From contig CAMLIF010000047.1 in NCBI GenBank assembly GCA_946479985.1, forward strand, positions 1 to 26,860: 26,860 nucleotides of DNA, in the 5' to 3' direction. The notes below the pieces were generated by a model. It was not told the DNA's origin and ran no database searches. It was given only the letters and a program-made list of their open reading frames with translations. Shown here piece by piece: positions 6,703 to 14,353 of the stretch. The stretch is from an uncultured Flavobacteriales bacterium. Lineage in GTDB: Bacteria > Bacteroidota > Bacteroidia > Flavobacteriales > Crocinitomicaceae. The number at the start of each line of letters is the position of its first letter. Position 1 is the first letter of the stretch. The translations under genes and the position numbers were made by a program.

Positions 6703-7767
6703 TTACACTCTATAGCAAACCGCATTGATATTCATTCCGGCGCCAACTGAAGCAAACAGGATCAAATCACCGTCATTCAACGTGTAACCTTCCATTTCTC
6801 CGTTTTTCACCATACTGTACAATGTTGGAATTGTGGCAACCGAACTGTTCCCCAGTTTATGAATATTCATGGGCATCAGCGTTTTCGGAACGTCTAGTAT
6901 GTTGTATAGTTTAAATAATTCCCGAATGATTGCTTCATCCAGTTTTTCGTTTGCCTGGTGAATGAATATTTTCTGAATTTCCGTAACATGAACTCCTGCT
7001 TTATCCAAACAATCCTTCATTGCAACCGGAACATTCTTAATAGCGTATTCATAGACTTTTCGTCCTTTCATTTTGATGTAACGAATGCGCGGATCTGATT
7101 CCGGGAAGTTTGATTTCCCCAGGCACAAATAATCGGTTTCTTCCTCACAGTGGCTTTGAGCACTCATTGAAATAATCCCTGAATTCGTATCGGCTTTCAA
7201 TTCTACAATTGCCGCACCTGCTCCATCTGCAAAGATCATACTGTCTCTGTCATACGGATCAAGCACCCGGCTTAACGCTTCTGAACCGATGACCAAACAT
7301 TTTTTCGCCATACCAACCTGCATAAAAGCATGTGCCTGAATAAGACCCTGCACCCACCCCGGACAGCCGAAAATAAGATCATAAGCCACACAATTCGGAT
7401 TCTTGATACCAAGCAAATGCTTGATTCTGGAAGCAATTGAGGGCACCATATCCGTTTGGATAGTATGCTTAATAACGTTTCCAAAATTATGCGCCACGAT
7501 AATCTGATCGATCGTTTCCCTGTCGCAACCGGCATCTTTGATTGCTTCTTCAGCAGCCAGTTTTCCAAGGTCGGCACAATTTAGCTCCGAGCCAGCATAA
7601 CGTCGCTCCTGAATTCCGGTAATCTGTTCAAACTTACGAGCTATTGTTTCGGGACTTTGAGGAATGATCTGATGATTCTCGTCGTAAAATTCATGTACCA
7701 TGAAATCACGATTCGTTTTGATAATCTCCGGGATATAGCATCCAATTCCTGTAATTACGCTGTTCAT
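6703..7767 (-). CDS. 3-oxoacyl-ACP synthase III (KAS III/FabH-like) family protein
   Basis: This thiolase-fold condensing enzyme would join an acyl-CoA or acyl-ACP with malonyl-ACP. The 354-aa product from MNSVITGIGCYIPE carries the expected triad: Cys135 in DLIFGCPGWVQG, His270 in FIHQANEKLDE and Asn307 in KLGNSSVATIP. The conserved block DSMIFADGAGAAIVEL and the Gly-rich C-terminus FASVGAGMNIN are also present. It is slightly longer than housekeeping FabH (about 320-335 aa) because of an N-terminal insertion around residues 25-45. The primary FabH or a specialised KAS III for secondary lipids cannot be separated by eye, so no symbol is given. The open frame runs 41 codons further upstream, but that part is Arg/Leu-rich and unlike the family. 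The gene stands alone and ends at a strong terminator. Confidence 0.88.
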   Translation of the reverse strand: MNSVITGIGCYIPEIIKTNRDFMVHEFYDENHQIIPQSPETIARKFEQITGIQERRYAGSELNCADLGKLAAEEAIKDAGCDRETIDQIIVAHNFGNVIKHTIQTDMVPSIASRIKHLLGIKNPNCVAYDLIFGCPGWVQGLIQAHAFMQVGMAKKCLVIGSEALSRVLDPYDRDSMIFADGAGAAIVELKADTNSGIISMSAQSHCEEETDYLCLGKSNFPESDPRIRYIKMKGRKVYEYAIKNVPVAMKDCLDKAGVHVTEIQKIFIHQANEKLDEAIIRELFKLYNILDVPKTLMPMNIHKLGNSSVATIPTLYSMVKNGEMEGYTLNDGDLILFASVGAGMNINAVCYRV

Positions 7768-7857
7768 TCTGCTTTTTTTAAGTTGTAATCTTATGCGCAG
7801 GAGCAAACGGGGTGTTGCTTTTCGGAACAGAAGAGTGGGCAATGCTTTTCGAGAAAA

Positions 7858-7865
7858 CAAATTTA
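7858..7865 (-). promoter_or_regulatory. Possible -7 element of the KAS III gene
   Basis: Minus-strand TAAATTTG fits TAnnTTTG and would start transcription near 7851, giving a leader of about 84 nt. The nearest TTG (7890-7888) is 22 nt upstream, longer than ideal. Confidence 0.35.
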
Positions 7866-7931
7866 AGAATAAAAGAAATGATAATACCAATTACTTCTTC
7901 CGAAAAAACTTGTCGGTTAAAACAAGGAGAT

Positions 7932-7946
7932 TGTATTGAAAATACA
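7932..7946. promoter_or_regulatory. Short inverted repeat upstream of the efflux operon
   Basis: TGTATT (7932-7937) and AATACA (7941-7946) are perfect inverted arms around GAA, about 74 nt before the TolC start. It could be a regulator site. No convincing promoter was found for this operon; the closest -7-like string is CACTTTTG at 7988-7995. Confidence 0.25.
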
Positions 7947-8019
7947 CCTAAACATCGATTTTACTAAATAATAGGTTTTTGCTGCTGCACTTTTGCCTCA
8001 CACCAATATTTGATGCATT

Positions 8020-9333
8020 ATGACACGAAAATCATTGGCACTGGCAATTATCGTTTTCGGCACATTTTCAACATTCGCCCAGGATTCAACAAACGTTACC
8101 TGGAGTTTGGAAAACTGTTTGAAATATGCCGTTGAAAACAACCTGACAGTAAAACAGGCTGTTCTAACCGAAAACAGTGCAACACTCGATTACCAGCAGG
8201 CAAAAGCGAATCGCTTACCGAATCTTTTTGCCAGCGCTTCCCAATCTCTTACAAACGGAAGAAGCATTGACCCTATTACCAGCGCCTTTGTTTCACAAAC
8301 CGTTCACAGCAGCAGTTTCGGACTTAATTCTCAGATGACTTTATACAATGGCGGAAAACTCAATAACCAGATCCGGCAGCAAGAAATTATCTCTGAGCAG
8401 AATTCACTTTATGTAGAAGAAACGAAAAACAGTATTGTACTAAGTGTAACCGAAGCATATCTGCTTGCTGATTACTACAATGAAGGCATTAAAGCTGCCG
8501 CGAACACGCTCAAAGTCTCTCAGAAACAGCTGGAGCAGGGACAAAGTAAGCTGAATGCCGGCGCTTCAACAAAAATAACCGTTGCAGAACTACAGGCGTT
8601 AGTAGCTCAAAATCAACACACCCTCGTACAAACACAAAATCAATATGCTCAGCAATTACTTACGCTGAAACAACTACTGGAGCTTGAGCCTGAAGTGGTG
8701 TTTGAAATACAGCATACCGATTTGAAAGAGGGAATTTCAATTATTCCGGATAAACAAAGCGTGTATGACACCGCACTTGAAAGTATGCCCGAAATTAAAG
8801 CAGCTGAACTACAGCAAAAAGTAGCTGATCTGGATGAACAAATTGCTTACTCGGGTTATTTACCAACGCTTTCCCTGTCAGGATCATTATCGACCGGTTA
8901 TACAAACACACAACCGTATAATTTCGGTAACCAATTCGGCAACAATTTCAATCAGCGTATTTCTGTTTCGTTATCAGTACCAATTTATTCACGCCAGCAA
9001 AACAAAACCAATATTGAAAAAGCCAGGATCAGCATAGAAAACTCTGAAGTACAGTTGGAAATTGAAAAGAAACAACTCTATCAGAAAATAGAATCAGCAT
9101 GGCAAAACGCTGCATCTGCGCAGTCTGAAATGCAATCTGCAGCTGCAACTTTAGAATCTTCTCAGCTGGCTTTTGATCTCACACAAGAACAGTTCAATCG
9201 TGGGGCAACTGATGCTACCAATCTGGCTGTAAGCCAAACCACTCTATTGAATGCACAACAAACTTTTCTTCAGGCAAAATACATGAATCTGCTGTACGTG
9301 AGCTTGCTGAATTTTTACCAGGGAAAACTTTAA
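8020..9333 (+). CDS. TolC-family outer membrane efflux protein
   Basis: The outer membrane channel of a tripartite exporter: TolC-like trimers form a barrel plus a periplasmic alpha-helical tunnel. The 437-aa product has a cleavable signal (MTRKSLALAIIVFGTFSTFA, then QDS). The N-terminal WSLENCLKYAVENNLTVKQA block is typical of OEP proteins. Two halves follow, each with long Gln/Ala/Ser-rich coiled-coil helices (for example LEQGQSKLNAGASTKITVAE and LTQEQFNRGATDATNLAVSQ). Beta-strand segments with LPNLFASASQS and LPTLSLSGSLSTGY lie at equivalent places in the two halves, reflecting the family's internal duplication. There is no lipobox. It is the first gene of a six-gene operon, and MacA starts 10 nt downstream. 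Confidence 0.92.
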   Translation: MTRKSLALAIIVFGTFSTFAQDSTNVTWSLENCLKYAVENNLTVKQAVLTENSATLDYQQAKANRLPNLFASASQSLTNGRSIDPITSAFVSQTVHSSSFGLNSQMTLYNGGKLNNQIRQQEIISEQNSLYVEETKNSIVLSVTEAYLLADYYNEGIKAAANTLKVSQKQLEQGQSKLNAGASTKITVAELQALVAQNQHTLVQTQNQYAQQLLTLKQLLELEPEVVFEIQHTDLKEGISIIPDKQSVYDTALESMPEIKAAELQQKVADLDEQIAYSGYLPTLSLSGSLSTGYTNTQPYNFGNQFGNNFNQRISVSLSVPIYSRQQNKTNIEKARISIENSEVQLEIEKKQLYQKIESAWQNAASAQSEMQSAAATLESSQLAFDLTQEQFNRGATDATNLAVSQTTLLNAQQTFLQAKYMNLLYVSLLNFYQGKL

Positions 9334-9343
9334 ACTGAATAAC

Positions 9344-10549
9344 ATGAAAAAGAAAAGAATTAGAAATATCATTATTGCCGTAATCGTTATAGCACTCATT
9401 TTTGTTGTAATAATGTTGATTCCCGGCAAGAAACCTGCGCAGGTTTCATTAGAAACAACAACCATTGAGAAAGGCGACATAACAAGCATAGTAACTGCAA
9501 CGGGTACTATTGAGCCAACGAAACAAGTAGAAGTCGGAACACAGGTTTCGGGAGTTGTAAAGAAAATTTATGTCGATTATAACAGTAAAGTAAAAGCCGG
9601 ACAGCTTATTGCCGAATTGGATAAAACCACTTTGCTTTCAGCATTAGCCGAAGCAAAAGCGAGTTATCGGATGGCAAAAAACGAACAAAGCTATTTGCAG
9701 AAAATTTATGAACGCCAGAAAGGACTTTACGAATCTAAACTGATCAGTGATGCAGATTATGAAGAAGCTCTGTATAAATTGAATGCAGCCAAAGGGACAA
9801 GCGAGCAACGTTTATCGGACCTTGAACGGGCAAAGACCAACCTGAGTTACGCAAGTATTTATTCTCCCATTGACGGCGTTGTTCTTGGAGTAGATGTGGA
9901 GGAAGGTCAGACGGTTGCGGCAAGTTTTAGCACGCCTACCTTGTTCACCATTGCGCAAGACCTCACAAAAATGCAGGTAGAAGCCAATGTTGACGAAGCG
10001 GATATCGGAAACGTTCAAAACGGACAAAGAGTAACTTTTACCGTTGACGCGTATCCGGAGGAAGAATTTTCAGGAACCATTACCCAGGTTCGATTGAATC
10101 CAACAGTTACTTCAAGCGTGGTCACTTACACCGTTGTTGTACAAGCCGACAATCCGCAGCAACGATTAAAACCAGGGCTTACTGCAACCATTTCGGTGTA
10201 TACCAAGGAACTCAAGAATGTGCTGACAATGAAAGAAAAAGCACTCACTTTTGTTCCGGATCAGGATCTACTGAAAACATATTACAAACAACGGCAGATT
10301 ACAGTCGAAATTCCGAAGGCAAAACCGTCAACCACTTCCAAAACATACGTTTGGGTACTTCGCGAAAACGGAGAACTTGCCCAAAAAGAAATCGTTGTTG
10401 GAGAAAGCGACGGTATTCGGATACAAGTATTGGAAGGATTAGATCAAAACGATCGCATTCTTTCCGGTATGACGGAATTAACCGAAGAAGAGGTTACAGC
10501 CTCAGGAGGAAGTCCGTTTATGCCAAAACCACCAGGAAAAAAGAAATAG
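9344..10549 (+). CDS. macA: Periplasmic adaptor (MacA-type membrane fusion protein)
   Basis: This 401-aa inner-membrane-anchored adaptor would link the MacB transporter to the TolC channel. After a basic start (MKKKRIRN), a single transmembrane helix at about residues 8-26 anchors it. The first half of the lipoyl domain follows (TGTIEPTKQVEVGTQVSGVV, then KAGQLIAELD). A helical hairpin covers about residues 80-165 (LAEAKASYRMAKNEQ ... LSDLERAKTNLSYASIYSPI), then the second lipoyl half (IDGVVLGVDVEEGQTV) and a beta-barrel with ANVDEADIGNVQNGQRVTFT. The C-terminal membrane-proximal domain ends in PFMPKPPGKKK. It lies 10 nt after TolC and 2 nt before the ATPase. The MacA name rests on the adjacent MacB-type ABC genes; substrate unknown. 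Confidence 0.88.
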   Translation: MKKKRIRNIIIAVIVIALIFVVIMLIPGKKPAQVSLETTTIEKGDITSIVTATGTIEPTKQVEVGTQVSGVVKKIYVDYNSKVKAGQLIAELDKTTLLSALAEAKASYRMAKNEQSYLQKIYERQKGLYESKLISDADYEEALYKLNAAKGTSEQRLSDLERAKTNLSYASIYSPIDGVVLGVDVEEGQTVAASFSTPTLFTIAQDLTKMQVEANVDEADIGNVQNGQRVTFTVDAYPEEEFSGTITQVRLNPTVTSSVVTYTVVVQADNPQQRLKPGLTATISVYTKELKNVLTMKEKALTFVPDQDLLKTYYKQRQITVEIPKAKPSTTSKTYVWVLRENGELAQKEIVVGESDGIRIQVLEGLDQNDRILSGMTELTEEEVTASGGSPFMPKPPGKKK

Positions 10550-10551
10550 TT

Positions 10552-11298
10552 ATGGAAACACCTATCATTCATATCGAAAACATTAAGCGTGAATTTATCA
10601 TGGGAGAAGAAGTAGTGAAAGCGCTTAAAGGCATTTCATTCGACATTCTGCGGGGTGAATTTGTAACGATCATGGGGTCAAGCGGCTCGGGGAAATCCAC
10701 ACTGCTGAACATTCTCGGCTGCTTAGACCAGTCGAGTTCCGGAGTCTATAAGATTGATGATATATCTATCGCAAATTTATCCCGGAACGAACTGGCAACT
10801 ATTCGCAACCGGAAAATCGGTTTCATCTTCCAGTCTTATAATTTATTGCCGCGTACAACTGCAATCAGTAACGTGGAACTACCTTTGCTTTACAACCGGG
10901 AGATTTCCGCCAAAGAACGCAGAGAACGTGCCCTGGAAGCATTGAACCAGGTTGGTTTGTCGGAACGAATTCATCATACTCCGGCCCAATTATCCGGAGG
11001 ACAGCAGCAGCGCGTTGCCATAGCCCGGGCTTTGGTAAATGATCCGGTCCTGATCCTGGCTGATGAAGCTACCGGAAACCTGGATACACGAACATCTTAC
11101 GGAATCATGGCGCTGTTTCAGGAATTGAACGCAAAAGGAAAAACAATCGCATTTGTAACACATGAGCACGATATTGCAGCATTCAGCGGCAGGACGATTA
11201 CACTGAAAGACGGATTAGTAATTAGCGATTCTCCAGTGGAAAAACCACTTTCGGCGAAACAAATGTTAGAAACATTAACTAAAGATCGTACATTATGA
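10552..11298 (+). CDS. MacB-type ABC transporter ATP-binding subunit
   Basis: A 248-aa ATPase of the LolD/MacB (FtsE-like) class. It has Walker [10 protein letters not shown] (residues 42-50), a Q-loop ([12 protein letters not shown]), signature [15 protein letters not shown], Walker [13 protein letters not shown], and an H-loop (FVTHEHD). E. coli MacB has this domain fused to its permease; here the ATPase and permease are separate, as in many Bacteroidota. The start [15 protein letters not shown] lies 2 nt after the MacA stop. A longer in-frame extension upstream overlaps MacA, is rich in Arg/Lys, and is rejected. The stop overlaps the permease start as ATGA. ATP binding would drive mechanotransmission rather than transport through the membrane domain. 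Confidence 0.93.
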   Translation: METPIIHIENIKREFIMGEEVVKALKGISFDILRGEFVTIMGSSGSGKSTLLNILGCLDQSSSGVYKIDDISIANLSRNELATIRNRKIGFIFQSYNLLPRTTAISNVELPLLYNREISAKERRERALEALNQVGLSERIHHTPAQLSGGQQQRVAIARALVNDPVLILADEATGNLDTRTSYGIMALFQELNAKGKTIAFVTHEHDIAAFSGRTITLKDGLVISDSPVEKPLSAKQMLETLTKDRTL

Positions 11299-12515
11299 GT
11301 TTGTTTAATTTATTCAGAATAGCCTGGAAATCACTTATCCTAAATAAGTTCCGGGCATTCTTAACCATGCTGGGAATTATCATCGGCGTGGGGTCGGTAA
11401 TTACAATGCTCGCTATTGGCGAAGGATCAAAACAAAGTATTCGAAGTGAGATTTCGTCTATGGGATCGAATATGATTACTATTCGTCCGGGTGCCGACTC
11501 GCGCGGCGGGGTTCGTATGGAAGCAACCAACACGCAGACACTTACTTTGGAGAACCTGCAGCAGATACAAAAAGAAGCAAAGTATCTGACCGCAATTTCG
11601 CCTCAGGTAACAAGTGGCGGACAAGTTATTAAAGGTTCAGACAACTGGCCTTCGTCGATCTACGGAGTGAGTACCGAATACTTGTCTGTGCGTATGCTTG
11701 AAATAGTGGATGGAAACATGTTTACGGAAAGTGCCGTTACTTCCAATGCAAAAGTTGCTGTGATCGGTCAAACCATTGTAGAGAATCTTTTTCCGGATGG
11801 TGAAGATCCGATAGGAAAAACCATTCGATTCAATAATATTCCTTTCAAGGTGATTGGTGTTTTGGGAGAAAAAGGAGAAAATACTTTCGGGCAGGACCAG
11901 GACGATATTATTCTGGCTCCGTATACGACCGTTCAAAAACGAATTCTCGCAACAACCTATCTGCAGTCTATTGTTGCTTCGGCAACCAGTGAAGAAGATG
12001 CTCCCAAAGCAGTAGAAGAAGTAAGTGTCATTTTACGCGAAGCACATGACATCTCAGAGAACGAAGACGACGACTTCAATGTTTTTTCAATGGAAGAATT
12101 AATCAGTACTTTTAGCGCAACCAGTGAAATGCTCACAGTATTATTGGTTGTAATTGCAGGAATTTCGCTGCTGATAGGCGGAATTGGTATTATGAACATT
12201 ATGTATGTCTCAGTGAAAGAAAGAACTCGTGAAATAGGGTTGCGAATGGCAGTTGGCGGTAAAGGAAGAGATATTCTGCTTCAATTTTTGGTAGAATCTA
12301 TACTCATTAGTTTCACGGGAGGAATAATCGGTGTGTCCTTAGGGCTTGGAGCAACTTATCTGATTGCAAATCTTGCCGGATGGCCAGTTTCGATTACGGC
12401 TTCTTCCATTCTTATTTCATTCGAGGTTTGTGTAATTACAGGAATCTTCTTTGGCTGGTATCCCGCAAGAAAGGCAGCCTCACTTGACCCGATAACTGCT
12501 TTACGTTATGAATAA
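11295..12515 (+). CDS. MacB-type ABC transporter permease (FtsX-like)
   Basis: A 406-aa type VII ABC permease. The first transmembrane helix (FRAFLTMLGIIIGVGSVITM) is followed by a large periplasmic MacB_PCD domain at about residues 45-255. Three further helices are clustered at the C-terminus (LLVVIAGISLLIGGIGIMNI; LVESILISFTGGIIGVSLGL; SSILISFEVCVITGIFFGWY). The family endings ERTREIGLRMAVGG and PARKAASLDPITALRYE are present. It would bind MacA on the periplasmic side and pass substrate to TolC. It overlaps the ATPase by 4 nt and the kinase gene by up to 8 nt. Candidate substrates in this family are macrolides, peptides, lipids or lipoproteins; nothing here decides among them. Confidence 0.93.
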   Translation: MSLFNLFRIAWKSLILNKFRAFLTMLGIIIGVGSVITMLAIGEGSKQSIRSEISSMGSNMITIRPGADSRGGVRMEATNTQTLTLENLQQIQKEAKYLTAISPQVTSGGQVIKGSDNWPSSIYGVSTEYLSVRMLEIVDGNMFTESAVTSNAKVAVIGQTIVENLFPDGEDPIGKTIRFNNIPFKVIGVLGEKGENTFGQDQDDIILAPYTTVQKRILATTYLQSIVASATSEEDAPKAVEEVSVILREAHDISENEDDDFNVFSMEELISTFSATSEMLTVLLVVIAGISLLIGGIGIMNIMYVSVKERTREIGLRMAVGGKGRDILLQFLVESILISFTGGIIGVSLGLGATYLIANLAGWPVSITASSILISFEVCVITGIFFGWYPARKAASLDPITALRYE

Positions 12516-13566
12516 TATGAATTTGAGCAAGAACAAATGGTTGGTGGTAATTTTCCATGTGATGGTATGGGGAACCCTTTTCGGTTTTCCCTATCTCCTG
12601 ACATCAGGACAGGGCTCCACTCTTCACAAAATCATGCAGCACTCCTGGATTCCGCTTTTAGGTTACATGATCATTTTCTATGTGAATTATTCACTCCTCA
12701 TTGAGCGGCTGCTTTTTCGAAAAAAGATTTTGTTATATGTTTTATTGAACTTACTGCTCTCGGTTGGATTGGTGTTTGCCGTTGTACTGGTGAGAATGGC
12801 GTTCTTTCGAATGGAAGGTGAAAACCATCCGCCTCCGCCGCTGCCCCTGCAGTTCTTCTTCTACATGGAATTTTTATCAGCATTAATTCCCCTTTTCTTC
12901 TCCATTGCCTTAAGAATTCTGAGTCGCTGGATGCAGACCCGTGCGAATGAACAGGAACAAGCCGCCTATCGCTTTCAAACAGAATTGCAACATCTCAAAT
13001 ACCAGCTTCAACCTCATTTCTTTTTCAATTCTTTGAATAATATTTATTCTTTGGTCGACCGATCCCCCGAAAAAGCAAAAGAGAATATTCACGCATTAGG
13101 GAAACTTATGCGGTATTTCCTGTATGAATCCGATACTGAATTGGTGAAACTTTCAAATGAAATTGAATTCATGAAAAAGTATATTGAGTTAATGGAAGTG
13201 AGAACTGCCGACCGGACGAAAGTTTTTGTGAACTTCCAGGAAATCAGTCATGACATTCTAATTCCTCCTCTTTTATTCATTTCGCTAATTGAAAACGCGT
13301 TCAAACACGGAACTTCTGCGAAAGAAATCACCCCGTTGCTGTTTCAACTACAGATTACCGATAATCAATTACTGTTTACAAGTAGAAACACACATTTACC
13401 TAAGTCGAAAGAAGACCAGAGCGGTTCCGGGATCGGTCTCAATAATTTAGAGAAACGTTTGCAGTTACTTTACCCGGAAAATCATAGCTTTGAGAAACGT
13501 ATAGAAAATGGACAGTTTATCGTTGAATTATCCATTCACTTAGACGGATTACACAATGAAAAATGA
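12508..13566 (+). CDS. LytS/YehU-type sensor histidine kinase
   Basis: A 352-aa membrane sensor. About four hydrophobic helices occupy residues 11-31, 47-67, 74-97 and 116-138, and a short coiled segment leads to the His_kinase domain (PF06580 type). The phosphoacceptor block LKYQLQPHFFFNSLNNIYSL contains His170, the N-box FISLIENAFKHGTS contains Asn263, and a G-box GSGIGLNNLEKRL lies near residue 307. There is no extracytoplasmic sensor domain, so it probably senses an intramembrane cue or the transporter. A Pro-rich loop (HPPPPLPLQ) lies between helices 3 and 4. The start at 12508 overlaps the permease stop; the ATG at 12517 is an equally possible start. It overlaps the response regulator by 11 nt. 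Confidence 0.9.
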   Translation: MNNMNLSKNKWLVVIFHVMVWGTLFGFPYLLTSGQGSTLHKIMQHSWIPLLGYMIIFYVNYSLLIERLLFRKKILLYVLLNLLLSVGLVFAVVLVRMAFFRMEGENHPPPPLPLQFFFYMEFLSALIPLFFSIALRILSRWMQTRANEQEQAAYRFQTELQHLKYQLQPHFFFNSLNNIYSLVDRSPEKAKENIHALGKLMRYFLYESDTELVKLSNEIEFMKKYIELMEVRTADRTKVFVNFQEISHDILIPPLLFISLIENAFKHGTSAKEITPLLFQLQITDNQLLFTSRNTHLPKSKEDQSGSGIGLNNLEKRLQLLYPENHSFEKRIENGQFIVELSIHLDGLHNEK

Positions 13567-14305
13567 GCTGATTCGCTGTATTATTGTTGATGACGAACCG
13601 ATGGCCCGGAGCCTGATAGAAGACTATGTGGCAAAGACCCCGTTTCTGCGGCATTGTGGAAGTTTCGGCAGTGTTGCCGACGTTTTAAGCGTTCTGAACT
13701 CAGAACAGATTGATCTCATTTTTTTAGATATTCAAATGCCGGAAGTAAGCGGAATTGAACTTTCCAAAATGCTTCCCAAAACTTCGCGTGTAATTTTTAC
13801 TACCGCATTCGACCAATATGCCATTGAAGGTTTCCGGGTTGAAGCATTGGATTATTTGCTAAAACCGTTCAACTACCAGGAATTCCTGGTTGCTTCCAAC
13901 AAAGCACTGGAATGGTTCTCACTCACACGCAGCGCTGCAAAAAAAGAAATTTCAAAAAGTGATCCGGCAGAAAACGCAAATTTTATTTTCGTGAAATCCG
14001 AATATAAACAAGTGAAAATTGCCTTGAAAGACGTACTCTATTTTGAAGGATGGCGTGATTACGTAAAGATATGGATGGAAGGAAACCCGAAGCCTATTCT
14101 TAGTATTCTAACCCTGAAATCGCTGGAAGACATGCTCCCCGGTGAACATTTTATGCGTATACACCGTTCTTTTATTATCAGCCTGGGGAAAATTGATGCC
14201 GTAGAACGCGGCCAGGTTTTAGTCGGAACTGAACGGATTACGATTGCAGAACAATACAAAGCCCGCATCTCCGGGTATATTTCAAACAATTCATTCGAAG
14301 GATAA
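13556..14305 (+). CDS. LytTR-family response regulator
   Basis: A 249-aa two-domain regulator. The receiver domain (about 7-120) has the acidic pair Asp12/Asp13 in CIIVDDEPMAR, phosphoacceptor Asp58 in LIFLDIQMPEVSG, the Thr switch region VIFTTAFDQYAIEGF and Lys103 in DYLLKPFN. The C-terminal LytTR domain (about 147-245) has FIFVKSEYKQVKIALKDVLY, FEGWRDYVKIW, HFMRIHRSFIISLGKI and a final VLVGTERITIAEQYKARI strand block. It would be phosphorylated by the overlapping kinase and bind direct repeats in target promoters. Being the last gene of the exporter operon, it most simply controls the exporter itself. A hairpin follows at 14309-14340. Confidence 0.92.
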   Translation: MKNELIRCIIVDDEPMARSLIEDYVAKTPFLRHCGSFGSVADVLSVLNSEQIDLIFLDIQMPEVSGIELSKMLPKTSRVIFTTAFDQYAIEGFRVEALDYLLKPFNYQEFLVASNKALEWFSLTRSAAKKEISKSDPAENANFIFVKSEYKQVKIALKDVLYFEGWRDYVKIWMEGNPKPILSILTLKSLEDMLPGEHFMRIHRSFIISLGKIDAVERGQVLVGTERITIAEQYKARISGYISNNSFEG

Positions 14306-14340
14306 AAACGTTCCTGATCATTATTGCAGGACCAGGAACG
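14304..14340. terminator. Convergent hairpin terminator
   Basis: CGTTCCTG (14309-14316) and CAGGAACG (14333-14340) are perfect 8-bp arms with a 16-nt loop that can extend by two pairs past one mismatch. It lies 3 nt after the LytTR stop and 13 nt beyond the stop of the convergent WG-repeat gene. On the minus strand it is followed by TTTTTATCC, so it best terminates the 14354-15988 gene; on the plus strand a weaker T-rich stretch (GGATTTATTT) follows. Confidence 0.65.
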
Positions 14341-14353
14341 CTTCTGGATTTAT

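Noticed and set aside
7768..7890. N-terminal extension of the KAS III protein
   Set aside because: The 41 extra residues (Leu/Arg-rich) do not resemble KAS III, and a candidate promoter -7 box falls inside them.
9244..9489. Antisense hydrophobic ORF over the tolC/macA junction
   Set aside because: It lies opposite two well-supported genes. Its hydrophobic run is the complement of the MacA transmembrane region, so it is a shadow frame.
10351..10551. N-terminal extension of the MacB ATPase overlapping MacA
   Set aside because: The extra 67 residues are dominated by Arg, Lys and Ser and are simply MacA sequence in another frame. The family start [10 protein letters not shown] lies 2 nt after the MacA stop.
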